DNA of 64,000 nucleotides, taken from contig NZ_CP018846.1 of assembly GCF_002025705.1 (NCBI RefSeq), positions 1,417,501-1,481,500 on the forward strand, read 5' to 3'. This DNA comes from Pseudomonas putida (GTDB lineage: Bacteria > Pseudomonadota > Gammaproteobacteria > Pseudomonadales > Pseudomonadaceae). Positions 29,312 to 37,883 of this stretch are shown piece by piece. Each line of letters starts with the position of its first letter. Positions within the stretch are counted from its first letter, which is position 1. A program made the translations under genes and the position numbers. Below the pieces are notes generated by a model. It worked only from the letters and a program-made list of their open reading frames with translations, did not search any database and was not told where the DNA came from.

Positions 29312-30547
29312 GCGCCCGAGCCAGGCGCCACCGCCTTGCGTGGCGTCGGCCGGTGCCGACTGGGTGAGGCGCATGTGCACCGTTTCCAGCTGCTGGGCCG
29401 CCACGCTCCAGTCGTGGCGATTGCGGGCAAACTGGCGGCCGGCCTCGCTCAGCTGGCACATGCGCCACGGCTGGTTGAGCAGTTGGGTGATATGCAGCGC
29501 CAACTGGTCGCCGTCGTCACTGCCCAGGTAGTGCTCGCCGTTATTGGCGGCCAGGCCTGATACGCCTTTGCCAGTGCTGATCACCGGCAACCCGGCGGCC
29601 ATGGCTTCGAGGATCTTTACCTTGGAGCCACCGGCATAGCGCAAGGGTGCGAAGAACAATGCGGAACGGCGTTGCAGCTCGCGCAGGTCAGGGCGATAAC
29701 CAACCCATTCGATACGCGGGTCGTTCCAGCGTAATTTCCAGCTGGTCGGCAAGGCATGCCCGGCAATGGCCAGGCGTACCGCCGGGTTGCTCATCCACAC
29801 CTGGGGCAGGATCTCTTCCAGGGCCCATTCGATGGCCTCCACATTGGCGGCGTACTCGAAGTTGCCGACGAACAGCAGACGCTGGCTGTGAAGGGCCGGA
29901 CTGACGTTCTGGTAGTAGTCGCAATCGACGCCGTTGACCACTACGTTGACCGGGCGGCCGCTCACCTGGCTGATCAGCTCGGCATCATGCGGGCTTACGG
30001 CCACCACTTCGCTGGGCTGGCGCAGCACACGCTGCTCCCAGCGCCGATAACGCCAACGGTCGAAGGCGTTGAGTGGGCGTAGCCACAGCGGCAGGCGGTC
30101 ATGACAGGCTGCACCGGTCACCGATTCCAGGTTATGTTCGCTGAGCATGTAGGGCAGCTGGCGTGCTTGCAGCGCTTTTTCGAAAGGCTGGAAGCTATAG
30201 CTGTGTTCGATCTGGATAACGTCCCAGGCTTCGTCCAGCAACTGCTCGAACTGGTGCCTCAGGCCGGGAGCGAGGCCATTGATGATGGCCCGCATCGGGT
30301 AGTCGATGATCGGCGAAGCAAGCAGGTTGAGCGGGCTGTGCAGCGGGCGCCGGGGTAGCACGATGAGGCGTTCGAGCAAAGGTTCGAGGGCTTCGCGGGC
30401 GGCATCGCACAAGGGTATCTTCGACTGCACCAGCAAGGTGATCCGGTGGCCCTGCTGCGCGAGGGCGCGCAGCAGGTGGTATTGCCGGGTCTTGCTGCCA
30501 CTGGTAGTGGGCCAGGGCAGGTAGGGCAGTGTCCAGAGAATGCGCAT
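29300..30547 (-). CDS. GT4-family glycosyltransferase
   Basis: Glycosyltransferase of 415 aa with a GT-B fold. N-terminal motif PYLPWPTTSGSKTRQYHLLR with the glycine-rich loop, and C-terminal nucleotide-sugar binding segment with GGSKVKILEAMAAGLPVIST, containing the family's E-x7-E-like pair. It resembles the sugar transferases seen near exopolysaccharide loci. The upstream gene is a GDP-mannose enzyme (51 bp gap), so GDP-mannose or a derivative is a likely donor. The stop codon lies inside the tail of moeA (12-nt convergent overlap). Confidence 0.85.
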   Translation of the reverse strand: MRILWTLPYLPWPTTSGSKTRQYHLLRALAQQGHRITLLVQSKIPLCDAAREALEPLLERLIVLPRRPLHSPLNLLASPIIDYPMRAIINGLAPGLRHQFEQLLDEAWDVIQIEHSYSFQPFEKALQARQLPYMLSEHNLESVTGAACHDRLPLWLRPLNAFDRWRYRRWEQRVLRQPSEVVAVSPHDAELISQVSGRPVNVVVNGVDCDYYQNVSPALHSQRLLFVGNFEYAANVEAIEWALEEILPQVWMSNPAVRLAIAGHALPTSWKLRWNDPRIEWVGYRPDLRELQRRSALFFAPLRYAGGSKVKILEAMAAGLPVISTGKGVSGLAANNGEHYLGSDDGDQLALHITQLLNQPWRMCQLSEAGRQFARNRHDWSVAAQQLETVHMRLTQSAPADATQGGGAWLGRSAE

Positions 30548-30598
30548 GAACCGGAAACCTCGCTGAAGGCTGCGGACAAAAAACGCGTCCGCCAGCCC

Positions 30599-32053
30599 TC
30601 AGCCGATGGCTGCGGCCGGGACGCGTCCGTAAATATCAGTAAAGCGCACGATGTCGTCTTCGCCCAGGTACTCGCCACTTTGTACTTCGATCATCACCAG
30701 ATCGATGACGCCGGGGTTGGTCAGGCGGTGGGTGCGGCCGGGTTTGATGAAGGTCGACTCGTTGGTGTCGAGCAGAAATTCCTCTTCGCCGTTGGTCACG
30801 CAGGCCATGCCGCTGACGATGATCCAGTGCTCGCTGCGGTGGTGGTGCATCTGCAGCGACAGCGATTCGCCAGGGCGTACCATGATCCGCTTGATCTTGA
30901 AGCGCGGGCCTTCCTCGAGCACGGTGTACATGCCCCAGGGGCGGGTGACGGTACGGTGCAGGCGGTAGGCTTCATGGCCCTGGTGCTTGAGCTGCTGGGC
31001 AATCACCTTGACCTCCTGGCTGCGCGCGGCGTCGGCGATCAGCAAGGCGTCAGGGGTGTCGATGACGATCAGGTTGTCCAGGCCGACGGCACCGACCAGG
31101 CGCTTTGGCGAGTCGATGTAGCAGTTTGTCACGTCGTGCAGCACGGCTTCACCGTTGCAGTGGTTGCCGTCATCGTCGGTGTGGCGCAGTTCGCGGACCG
31201 CCTCCCAGCTGCCGATGTCGCTCCAGCCCAGCTCGCAGGGCACCACGGCAACCTTGTCGGAACGTTCCATCAGGGCGTAGTCGATGGAGATGTCCTCGGC
31301 CAGGGCAAAACTGTCCGGGTCCAGCTCCACCTGCAGCGCCTTGTCGCCTTCCTTGGTCGCGCTCTGCTCCAGGCAGCAAGTCACGCAGGCGAGCAGTTCT
31401 GGTGCATGCGCCTGCAGCTCGGCGAGCACGGTGCCCACACGCAGGCAGAACATGCCGGCATTCCACAGGTGGCGGCCGCCTTCGAGGTAGTCGCGGGCGG
31501 TGAGGGCATCGGGCTTCTCCACGAAGCAGCTCACCTGATGCGCATGCTTGCCGATGGCCTGGCCTTGCTCGATGTAGCCGAAGCCGGTTTCGGCGCGGCT
31601 GGGCAGCAGGCCGAAGGTGGCAAGCCAGCCATCGTTGGCCAGTTGCCGAGCCTGCTCGACGGCGCTGGCGAAGGCCTCGGTGTCCTGGATCAGGTGATCG
31701 GCTGGCAACACCAGCAGCACGCTGTCGTGGCCGTAATGGCTGGCACAGTGCAGTGCGGCTGCGGCGATGGCGGGGGCGGTATTGCGACCGTTGGTTTCCA
31801 GCAGGTAGTCAAGGGCGAGGTTGTCGGGGTTGACCTGGCGGTACTCGTCCTGGGTGCGGAAGAACACTTCCCGGTTGGTCACTGTCAGTACCCGTTCGAC
31901 GCCCGGTAGCGCCGCAGCGCGGGCGAAGGTTTTCTGCAGCAGGCTCTGGCCATCGGGCAAGCGCATGAAGGGTTTGGGCATGGCTTCGCGAGAAACCGGC
32001 CACAGGCGGGTGCCGGCACCGCCAGCGATGATGCAGGGGATCAGAACGCTCAT
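30599..32053 (-). CDS. manC: mannose-1-phosphate guanylyltransferase / mannose-6-phosphate isomerase (type II PMI)
   Basis: Bifunctional enzyme of 484 aa making GDP-mannose. The N-terminal nucleotidyltransferase half has PCIIAGGAGTRLWPVSRE (residues 6-23), VLPADHLI, and FVEKPD; the C-terminal cupin half has the zinc-binding PMI motif with QMHHHRSEHW and GRTHRLTN. Related to AlgA/ManC. It lies upstream of the glycosyltransferase in an apparent two-gene operon. Which surface sugar they make cannot be deduced; the rest of a polysaccharide cluster is absent here. Confidence 0.93.
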   Translation of the reverse strand: MSVLIPCIIAGGAGTRLWPVSREAMPKPFMRLPDGQSLLQKTFARAAALPGVERVLTVTNREVFFRTQDEYRQVNPDNLALDYLLETNGRNTAPAIAAAALHCASHYGHDSVLLVLPADHLIQDTEAFASAVEQARQLANDGWLATFGLLPSRAETGFGYIEQGQAIGKHAHQVSCFVEKPDALTARDYLEGGRHLWNAGMFCLRVGTVLAELQAHAPELLACVTCCLEQSATKEGDKALQVELDPDSFALAEDISIDYALMERSDKVAVVPCELGWSDIGSWEAVRELRHTDDDGNHCNGEAVLHDVTNCYIDSPKRLVGAVGLDNLIVIDTPDALLIADAARSQEVKVIAQQLKHQGHEAYRLHRTVTRPWGMYTVLEEGPRFKIKRIMVRPGESLSLQMHHHRSEHWIIVSGMACVTNGEEEFLLDTNESTFIKPGRTHRLTNPGVIDLVMIEVQSGEYLGEDDIVRFTDIYGRVPAAAIG

Positions 32054-32360
32054 TTCACAGCCTCGACTCTAGGCGCTGGCTACAGCGCAGTGAAGGGGAA
32101 CTTCGCGACCTGTCACGGTTTTGGCGGATAAGTCAAAAAACCGACTTTTCACTACAGCTTCATCCATGAAGGCCAAATATTTGTCGATGATGCGCCCGAT
32201 GAGAAAAGCTTTCAATGATATTTATGTGAATCTGGCTGTTTTTTGTTCGACCATGCTTACGCTCAGCGCGCAATCCAGAGCGGATTTGCCTGCGTGATGC
32301 AGCATTTCAGCGATGTTTGTGGTCGAGATCTGGACGGTAAGACCCCTACGGAGACGCACG
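32054..32360. other. divergent promoter region, manC and yegS-like
   Basis: AT-richer than its surroundings, as expected for two outward promoters. AAGTC-N8-GACTT (about 32131-32148) is a short dyad. I see no gene and no strong operator. Confidence 0.55.
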
Positions 32361-33248
32361 ATGCCAAAGCGCAAGGCAATCTTGATCCTGCATGGCAAGC
32401 AGGCAATGAACGAAGCGGTGCGCCAGGCCGTGGGCGCCATGCGCGAGCGTGGCTGGACGCTGGATGTGCGGGTGACCTGGGAGGGCGGCGATGCCCGGCG
32501 GCTGGTTGGCGAAGCGCTGGCGGCCGGCTATGGCCACGTGATCGCGGGTGGCGGTGATGGCACCTTGCGTGATGTCGCCGAAGCCATGGGGCAGGCTCGC
32601 AGCGAAGCCAGCCTGGCGTTGTTGCCGCTGGGTACGGCCAATGATTTCGCCAGGGCCGCCGGCATATCACTGGAGCCTGCCGAGGCACTGGCATTGCTGG
32701 AGCAACCGCCACGGCCGATTGACCTGGGCCAGGTGGGCGATCAATTGTTCCTGAACATGGCCACCGGCGGTTTCGGCAGCCAGGTTACCGCCAGCACGTC
32801 TGAAGACCTGAAGAAAATGCTCGGCGCCGCGGCCTACCTGTTCACCGGGCTGTCGCGCTTCAGCGAGCTGCAGGCCGCTTCGGTCGAGCTGTCGGGGCCG
32901 GGTTTCGAGTGGCAGGGTGACCTGCTGGCGCTGGGGATCGGCAACGGTCGCCAGGCTGGAGGCGGGCAAGTGCTGTGCCCGGATGCGCAAGTCGATGATG
33001 GCCTGCTCGATATCGCCATCCTGCCGGCACCCCAGGAAATGGTCGGCGCGTTGCGTGAGTTGCTGGCGGGTGAGGGGTTGTTCGTGCGTGCGCGTTTGCC
33101 GTGGGTCGAGATCACGTGTTCGCAGGGGCTGGACATCAACCTCGATGGCGAGCCCCTGCAGGCCGACAGCCTGCGCTTTGCTGCAGTACCAGAGGCATTG
33201 AACCTGCACTTGCCGCTGAATTCGCCGCTGATCAGTCGTCCAGGCTGA
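32361..33248 (+). CDS. yegS: YegS/diacylglycerol-kinase-type lipid kinase
   Basis: Lipid kinase of 295 aa with the DAGK catalytic domain. The nucleotide-binding glycine loop VIAGGGDGTLRDVA (about residues 59-72) and PLGTANDFARAAG are diagnostic; the C-terminal half matches YegS. E. coli YegS phosphorylates phosphatidylglycerol in vitro; the physiological substrate is not known. ATG 32361 follows CGGAGAC. Its last 17 nt overlap the convergent response regulator tail. Confidence 0.92.
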   Translation: MPKRKAILILHGKQAMNEAVRQAVGAMRERGWTLDVRVTWEGGDARRLVGEALAAGYGHVIAGGGDGTLRDVAEAMGQARSEASLALLPLGTANDFARAAGISLEPAEALALLEQPPRPIDLGQVGDQLFLNMATGGFGSQVTASTSEDLKKMLGAAAYLFTGLSRFSELQAASVELSGPGFEWQGDLLALGIGNGRQAGGGQVLCPDAQVDDGLLDIAILPAPQEMVGALRELLAGEGLFVRARLPWVEITCSQGLDINLDGEPLQADSLRFAAVPEALNLHLPLNSPLISRPG

Positions 33249-33891
33249 TGATTTTCTCGCGCACGGCGAACAGCACCAGGCCGGCCACGTCGTAGATCTG
33301 CAGGCGCTTCATGATCTGCGAACGGTGGGTCTCCACGGTCTTGATCGACAGCCCCAGGCCAGCGGCGATTTCGCGGGTGGACTTGCCGCGCACGATCAGG
33401 CGCAGGATCTCCAGTTGCCGTGCGGTGAGGTTGTGGCGGTCGACGCCAGGCTGTTTGCCTTGCTGTGCGCGCATCAGTGCCTGGTTGATCACGGTATGGG
33501 CGATGGCCGGGCTGAGGTAACGCTCGCCATTGCGCAGGGCGGCCAGGGCCTGCTCCAGTTCGGTTGCCGTCGCATCCTTGAGCAGGTAGCCATGGGCGCC
33601 ACTTTCCAGAGCCCGCATGATCAGGTCCGGGTCGGTGTGCATGGACAGGATCAGCACCCTGCAGGTGTTGCCTGTGGCGCGCAATTGGGTAAGGGCATCG
33701 AGGCCACTGGTCGAGCGCATGGAGATGTCCAGCAGGACGATGTCCGGTGTCAGTTGGCGAACCTGCTCGAGCAACTGGCCGCCGTCATCGGCTTCGCCAA
33801 TCACGGTGTAACCAGGGATATCGGATACCAGGGCACGGACTCCGGCACGGATCAGCGAGTGGTCATCCACCAGCAGCAATCTACAGGTCAT
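33232..33891 (-). CDS. NarL/LuxR-family response regulator
   Basis: Response regulator of 219 aa: receiver (acidic pair D9-D10 and phospho-acceptor D55 in IVLLDISMRS), then a LuxR-type helix-turn-helix (LTARQLEILRLIVRGKSTREIA, and SIKTVETHRSQIMKRLQI). The start codon overlaps the kinase stop by 4 nt (ATGA). It is the second gene of a two-component operon and ends inside the tail of the lipid kinase gene. The regulon is unknown. Confidence 0.93.
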   Translation of the reverse strand: MTCRLLLVDDHSLIRAGVRALVSDIPGYTVIGEADDGGQLLEQVRQLTPDIVLLDISMRSTSGLDALTQLRATGNTCRVLILSMHTDPDLIMRALESGAHGYLLKDATATELEQALAALRNGERYLSPAIAHTVINQALMRAQQGKQPGVDRHNLTARQLEILRLIVRGKSTREIAAGLGLSIKTVETHRSQIMKRLQIYDVAGLVLFAVREKIISLDD

Positions 33892-34778
33892 GAGGAAGCG
33901 GTAGTCCTGGCGCGTTCATGGGTACGGGGTGGCCACGGGAATAGCACGTCGATCGTCGTGCCCAGGCCGAGCTGGCTGGTGACCGCCAGGCTGCCGTTGA
34001 GGGCGGTGGCGCGTTCCTGCATGCCAGCCATGCCGCGCTGGCCGGCTTCGGCGGGGTTGGCGGCAGGGAAGAAGCCCTGGCCGTCATCCTGGATCGTCAG
34101 GGCAAGCCCTGCTGCGCTGCGCTGCAGGCGGATGGTCAGGTTGCGTGCCCGGGCATGGCGCAGCATGTTGGTGACCGCCTCCTGGGTGATGCGAAACGCC
34201 GCCATGGCGACTTCCTCGGTAATGCCACCCAGGCGCTGATGGCATTCCAGGCTCCAGTGCACGTCGGTGTTTGCCAGGGTGCGCACCAGGTGCGCCCGCA
34301 GGCTGGCTTCCAGGCCCAGGCTGGCCAGCTGCCGCGGGTTGAGGATGGCGGAAACGTCGCGCACTTTGCTCAGGGTGTCTTCGAGGGTGCTGCGCAAGCT
34401 GCCACAGTGTTCCTGCAAGTCGCCCGGTACACGGCGCTGCAGCCATTCCAGCTGCATCTTGGCGGCGGTGAGCAGCTGACCGATGTCGTCATGCAGTTCG
34501 CGACTAAGGTGCTGGCGCTCGCTTTCCTGGACCTTGAGCATGCGCCCGGCCAGCTCCGCCGGGCGCAGGCTGATCGACTTGGCACCGTGGCTGAGGTGCC
34601 AGCAGACGCCAAGCGTGGCCACCAGTTGCAGGAGCAACAGGCTCGCTGGCATGCCATGCCCGCCAGCAAAAATGACCAGGTTGGCAAGCAGGGATACCAC
34701 GCACAGCAGTGCCGTCGCCCAGCGCAGCAAGGTGGCGCGTGAACGGCAGCGCAGAGATATCTTCAAGCGTGGGAACAT
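33888..34778 (-). CDS. NarX-type sensor histidine kinase
   Basis: Kinase of 296 aa: two membrane helices (about 18-36 and 43-62) with a very short loop between them, then HisKA_3 with acceptor H96 in SRELHDDIGQLL, and a HATPase_c region with AFRITQEAVTNMLRHA and DDGQGF motifs. With so little periplasmic sequence, it probably senses a membrane or cytoplasmic cue. ATG 34776-34778 starts MFPRLKISL; the frame opens 47 codons further upstream but that is not part of a usual kinase. The response regulator is translationally coupled downstream. Confidence 0.88.
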   Translation of the reverse strand: MFPRLKISLRCRSRATLLRWATALLCVVSLLANLVIFAGGHGMPASLLLLQLVATLGVCWHLSHGAKSISLRPAELAGRMLKVQESERQHLSRELHDDIGQLLTAAKMQLEWLQRRVPGDLQEHCGSLRSTLEDTLSKVRDVSAILNPRQLASLGLEASLRAHLVRTLANTDVHWSLECHQRLGGITEEVAMAAFRITQEAVTNMLRHARARNLTIRLQRSAAGLALTIQDDGQGFFPAANPAEAGQRGMAGMQERATALNGSLAVTSQLGLGTTIDVLFPWPPRTHERARTTASS

Positions 34779-35168
34779 AGAATTGAGAAGCCACTGAAGT
34801 CTTGCTGATGGGGGCCGTGCACAGGTCTTGGCAGAGGCTCTGGCGTCGTGCTGGCAACAAATGACGAGCGCGGCTTCAAGCGATAGATAGAGGGCCGGCC
34901 GGCATTTGTTTGCGCGCATATTAACACTTCGGTTCGATTTGGTCGCGGCTGGGCAATGCTTGGAAACCTCAGCATTTCCGGGCTCGGCAGAGGGTGCTCG
35001 GCAGGGTTGACGGGTGTCAAAGTGCCACTACTTGGCCGGGTGATGGCCGCCGCAAGTTCAACTTGCAAGAGACCGCTCAAGTGCAAGGGGTTGAACTAGT
35101 GCAGTACTCCACTAGTTCGGTCATTTTGCGGCTTGGGTCATGTGCTTAGTTGCTTTAAACCGGGCCGG
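34779..35168. other. intergenic region with two perfect dyads
   Basis: No gene is seen. It holds GCAAGTT-C-AACTTGC at 35052-35066 and GAACTAGT-N10-ACTAGTTC at 35093-35118, both perfect, 27 bp apart. They lie 270-340 bp upstream of the sensor kinase start and just after the stop of the Hpt-like gene. They may be operators. Confidence 0.75.
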
Positions 35169-35681
35169 TTAATGGCGCTGCGCGGGCCGGCTGACTGGAG
35201 GCCTGGCCGGTGCCGTAGAGTGCGGATGCACGCAAGTGTTGCCGCTGTCGTTGCAAGGCGCACACGTTTGCGGCAATGGCTGATCCAGAGTGGCTGCCAG
35301 TTCGCCCAGTAGCGTCACCTGCTCGCAGGTGTCGAGGGCGAGGCGGCCAGTGTGCACGTCGATCAGTTCCAGTTGCCAGGCCAGCAGGGTCAGGCAGGCA
35401 TTGAGCGTGGGCAGGGCTTCGCTGCCCAGGCGCTGCCGCTGGCAGGCCGGCGTGATCAACTGATGCAGGACACTGGCGTAGTGGGCAACTTCAAGCAGGC
35501 CCAGGCCGCTGGCGCGTCGGGCCAGGGTATCGAGGGCTTTGTTCAGGCAATGGCAGGCGTCCGGATCATTGGCGATCAGTTCCAGATGCTGCAGGCATTC
35601 CTGGGACTGGGTCAGCAAGACCTGGGCATCCAGCAGGAAGTCCTGCAGGGTGTCGATTTTAGAGACGCTGCTGTCCATCAT
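35169..35681 (-). CDS. unknown protein, possibly Hpt-like without the phospho-histidine
   Basis: Protein of 170 aa, cysteine-containing and helical in the first 120 residues, with a proline-rich C-terminal tail (PARPPVSRPAQRH). By eye, residues about 45-62 (LNKALDTLARRASGLGLLEV) align with the Hpt histidine helix of CheA-type proteins (RAAHTLKGSAGTLGL), but the phospho-histidine is replaced by Asp. If real, it would be a degenerate phosphotransfer domain. It is divergent from cheV, 347 bp apart. The first of two adjacent ATGs (35681) is used; GGAG lies 8 nt upstream. Function unknown. Confidence 0.7.
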   Translation of the reverse strand: MMDSSVSKIDTLQDFLLDAQVLLTQSQECLQHLELIANDPDACHCLNKALDTLARRASGLGLLEVAHYASVLHQLITPACQRQRLGSEALPTLNACLTLLAWQLELIDVHTGRLALDTCEQVTLLGELAATLDQPLPQTCAPCNDSGNTCVHPHSTAPARPPVSRPAQRH

Positions 35682-36028
35682 GGCACTCCGGCGCGTTGGG
35701 CTGGAGCAGGGGATGGCCACGCCATGTCGATCGCTAGCAAAAGCCTGACTCCATTCATGCAGTGAGAATGGCGTCACATTAATGGCTAAAGGATATCGCG
35801 AACATCAGGTTGCACCTGATTGCTCCTAGGGGTTTCCCTGAGGCTGCCTAGGGTGCGACAGGTTGCCCCGGAGTGGATCCAAGCTGGGCGTATCGCAGTA
35901 AAGCATGATGCTAATGTGATATCAATTGCCCTGCAGGGCATTTTTGCGCAAGGGTCAAGATGCGCAGCAAAGCGCCGATATAGAACGGATCATTATCTAT
36001 ATTTCGACACAACCCTGGGGGTTTTCCA
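35682..36028. other. divergent promoter region, Hpt-like gene and cheV
   Basis: Holds a sigma-28 promoter for cheV (35955-35981) and a GCCCTGCAGGGC palindrome followed by ATTTTT at 35928-35939. No gene is seen. Confidence 0.65.
35955..35981 (+). promoter_or_regulatory. FliA (sigma-28) promoter for cheV
   Basis: TCAA, 15 bases, GCCGATAT, ending 47 bp before the cheV ATG. Identical in both boxes to the promoter seen before aer. Confidence 0.78.
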
Positions 36029-36964
36029 ATGGCTGGCATTCTCGACACGGTAGACCAACGCACGCAGCTAGTGGGTGAGAACCGTCTGGAAATCCTGATG
36101 TTCCGCCTGGCCGGCCGCCAGTTATTCGCGATCAACGTATTCAAGGTGCAGGAAGTGCTGCAGCTGCCCAAGCTGACCCTGATGCCGCAGCGCCACGCGT
36201 TCGTCTGTGGCGTGGTCAACCTGCGTGGGCAAACCTTGCCGGTGATCGACCTGTCCCAGGCAATCGGCATGCGCCCGCTGCAGCCGGGGCCGGACAGCAC
36301 CATCATCGTCACCGAGTACAACCGCTCGGTGCAGGCGTTTCTGGTGGGTGGCGTCGATCGCATCGTCAACATGAACTGGGAAGCCATCATGCCGCCGCCC
36401 TCCAGTGCCGGGCGCCAGCATTACCTGACCGCCATCACCAAAGTGGATGACAAGCTGGTCGAAGTGATCGATGTGGAGAAGGTGCTGGCCGAAATCGTGC
36501 CATACAACGCCCGGGTCTCCGGCGACAAACTTGCCGACCCGGTGCTGGCGCGCGCGCGTGGCCGTGAAGTGCTGCTGGTGGACGACTCCAGCGTGGCGCT
36601 GGCACAGCTGCGCGATACCCTGTCGCAGCTTGGGGTGAAGCTGCATGTGGCCAGTGATGGTCTGAAGGCCTTGCGCCTGCTCAAGGGCTGGGCCGATGCG
36701 GGCGAGGATGTCTGTGAGAAACTGTTGATGGTCTTCACCGACGCGGAAATGCCAGAAATGGACGGCTATCGGTTGACCACCGAGATTCGCAGCGATGCGC
36801 GGCTGCGCAAGCTTTACGTGGTGCTGCACACTTCCTTGTCGGGCAGCTTCAACGAATCGATGGTGAAGAAGGTCGGTTGCGACAATTTCCTCTCCAAGTT
36901 CCAGCCGGATCGTCTGGTCGATGTGGTCAAGCAGCGTCTGCTGCTGGATACCAGCAACGCGTGA
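36029..36964 (+). CDS. cheV: chemotaxis coupling protein CheV
   Basis: CheW-receiver fusion of 311 aa. N-terminal CheW domain (about 20-165; LEILMFRLAGRQLFAINVFK, and VVNLRGQTLPVIDL), C-terminal receiver (about 175-305; LLVDDSSVALAQLR acidic pair, VFTDAEMPEMDGY with phospho-Asp, and K in NFLSKFQPDRLV). Couples chemoreceptors to CheA and may buffer phosphate. A sigma-28 promoter lies just upstream. The start is preceded by a weak site. Confidence 0.95.
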   Translation: MAGILDTVDQRTQLVGENRLEILMFRLAGRQLFAINVFKVQEVLQLPKLTLMPQRHAFVCGVVNLRGQTLPVIDLSQAIGMRPLQPGPDSTIIVTEYNRSVQAFLVGGVDRIVNMNWEAIMPPPSSAGRQHYLTAITKVDDKLVEVIDVEKVLAEIVPYNARVSGDKLADPVLARARGREVLLVDDSSVALAQLRDTLSQLGVKLHVASDGLKALRLLKGWADAGEDVCEKLLMVFTDAEMPEMDGYRLTTEIRSDARLRKLYVVLHTSLSGSFNESMVKKVGCDNFLSKFQPDRLVDVVKQRLLLDTSNA

Positions 36965-37020
36965 TCGCGCCGCCGGCCAGGTATAAGCTTGGCTTTTGAC
37001 AAGGCATGAGGCGGGCAGGG

Positions 37021-37824
37021 ATGTTTCTCAGTGAGTTGTATCGGTACCCGGTGAAGTCGGGGCAGGCGCAATGCCTGCAGGGCTCGCCGGTGGGTCTTCT
37101 GGGGTTGCAGGGCGATCGGCGCTGGATGGTGGTCGAGGAAGAGAACGGACGCTTTCTCACCCAGCGTGCCTGGCCACAGCTGGGCCAGCTGAAGGCCAGT
37201 GAGGGCGAGGCTGGCGAGTTGCTGCTGGAGTTGCCTGGGCAAAGCCCGTTGCGCGTGGCGGTGCCGGGCGCTGACGATGTGCTGCGCGGCGTAACCGTCT
37301 GGCGCGATACCTTGCGCGTGCCGGACGCCGGCGACGAGGTTGCCGCCTGGTTGTCGCAGTGGCTCGGCAAGGCGGTGCGCCTTGTGCATTGCCCAGAGCA
37401 GCGGGCGCGATACCTGCCCAATGGTTATGGCCTGAACAGTGACCGTGCGGCTTTCCCTGATGGCTTTCCGTTGTTGCTGATCGGTCAGGGCTCACTGGAT
37501 GATTTGAGCCGCAGGATTGGCCGGCCCATGGAAATGCTACGCTTTCGACCGAACCTGGTGGTGCAAGGGGCTGAGCCGTTTGCCGAGGACGGCTGGAAGC
37601 GGATTCGCATTGGTGAGCTGGAGTTTCGTGTGCTCAAGCCCAGTGTAAGGTGCATCTTCACCACGCTCGACCCGGCGACCGGGGAGCGCAGTGTCGACCG
37701 CGAGCCGTTGACGACCCTTAAGACCTTCCGCGAGCGGGAGGGGGATATTCTGTTCGGGCAGAACCTGGCCGTGGATGGCACGGGTTGGCTTGAGGTCGGG
37801 ATGGAAGTCGAAGTGCTGGAATAA
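37021..37824 (+). CDS. MOSC domain (YcbX-like) protein
   Basis: Protein of 267 aa with an N-terminal MOSC_N beta-barrel (LSELYRYPVKSGQAQ, GLQGDRRWMVVEEENGRFLTQR) and a C-terminal MOSC domain (about 110-265), including FRPNLVVQGAEPFAEDGWK and the conserved cysteine in KPSVRCIFTTLDP. YcbX-type MOSC proteins bind molybdenum cofactor and act in N-hydroxylated base detoxification. The ATG at 37021 gives the family N-terminus M-F-L-S-E-L-Y; an ATG 15 nt upstream is possible. The window's moaB-moeA genes could supply the cofactor. Confidence 0.88.
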   Translation: MFLSELYRYPVKSGQAQCLQGSPVGLLGLQGDRRWMVVEEENGRFLTQRAWPQLGQLKASEGEAGELLLELPGQSPLRVAVPGADDVLRGVTVWRDTLRVPDAGDEVAAWLSQWLGKAVRLVHCPEQRARYLPNGYGLNSDRAAFPDGFPLLLIGQGSLDDLSRRIGRPMEMLRFRPNLVVQGAEPFAEDGWKRIRIGELEFRVLKPSVRCIFTTLDPATGERSVDREPLTTLKTFREREGDILFGQNLAVDGTGWLEVGMEVEVLE

Positions 37825-37830
37825 CCTGTA

Positions 37831-37865
37831 CAGGCCCCTTCGCGGGTAAACCCGCGAAGAGGCCA
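37831..37865. repeat. REP element (GCGGGTAAACCCGC type)
   Basis: ACAGGCCCCTTCGCGGGTAA then ACCCGCGAAGAGGCC: one REP palindrome between the MOSC gene and slt, which are convergent. Confidence 0.85.
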
Positions 37866-37883
37866 GTTTGGCCTCAGCGCAAA

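Noticed and set aside
32098..32119. AlgU (sigma-22) promoter starting GAACTT
   Set aside because: No TCTGA-type -10 at the right distance.
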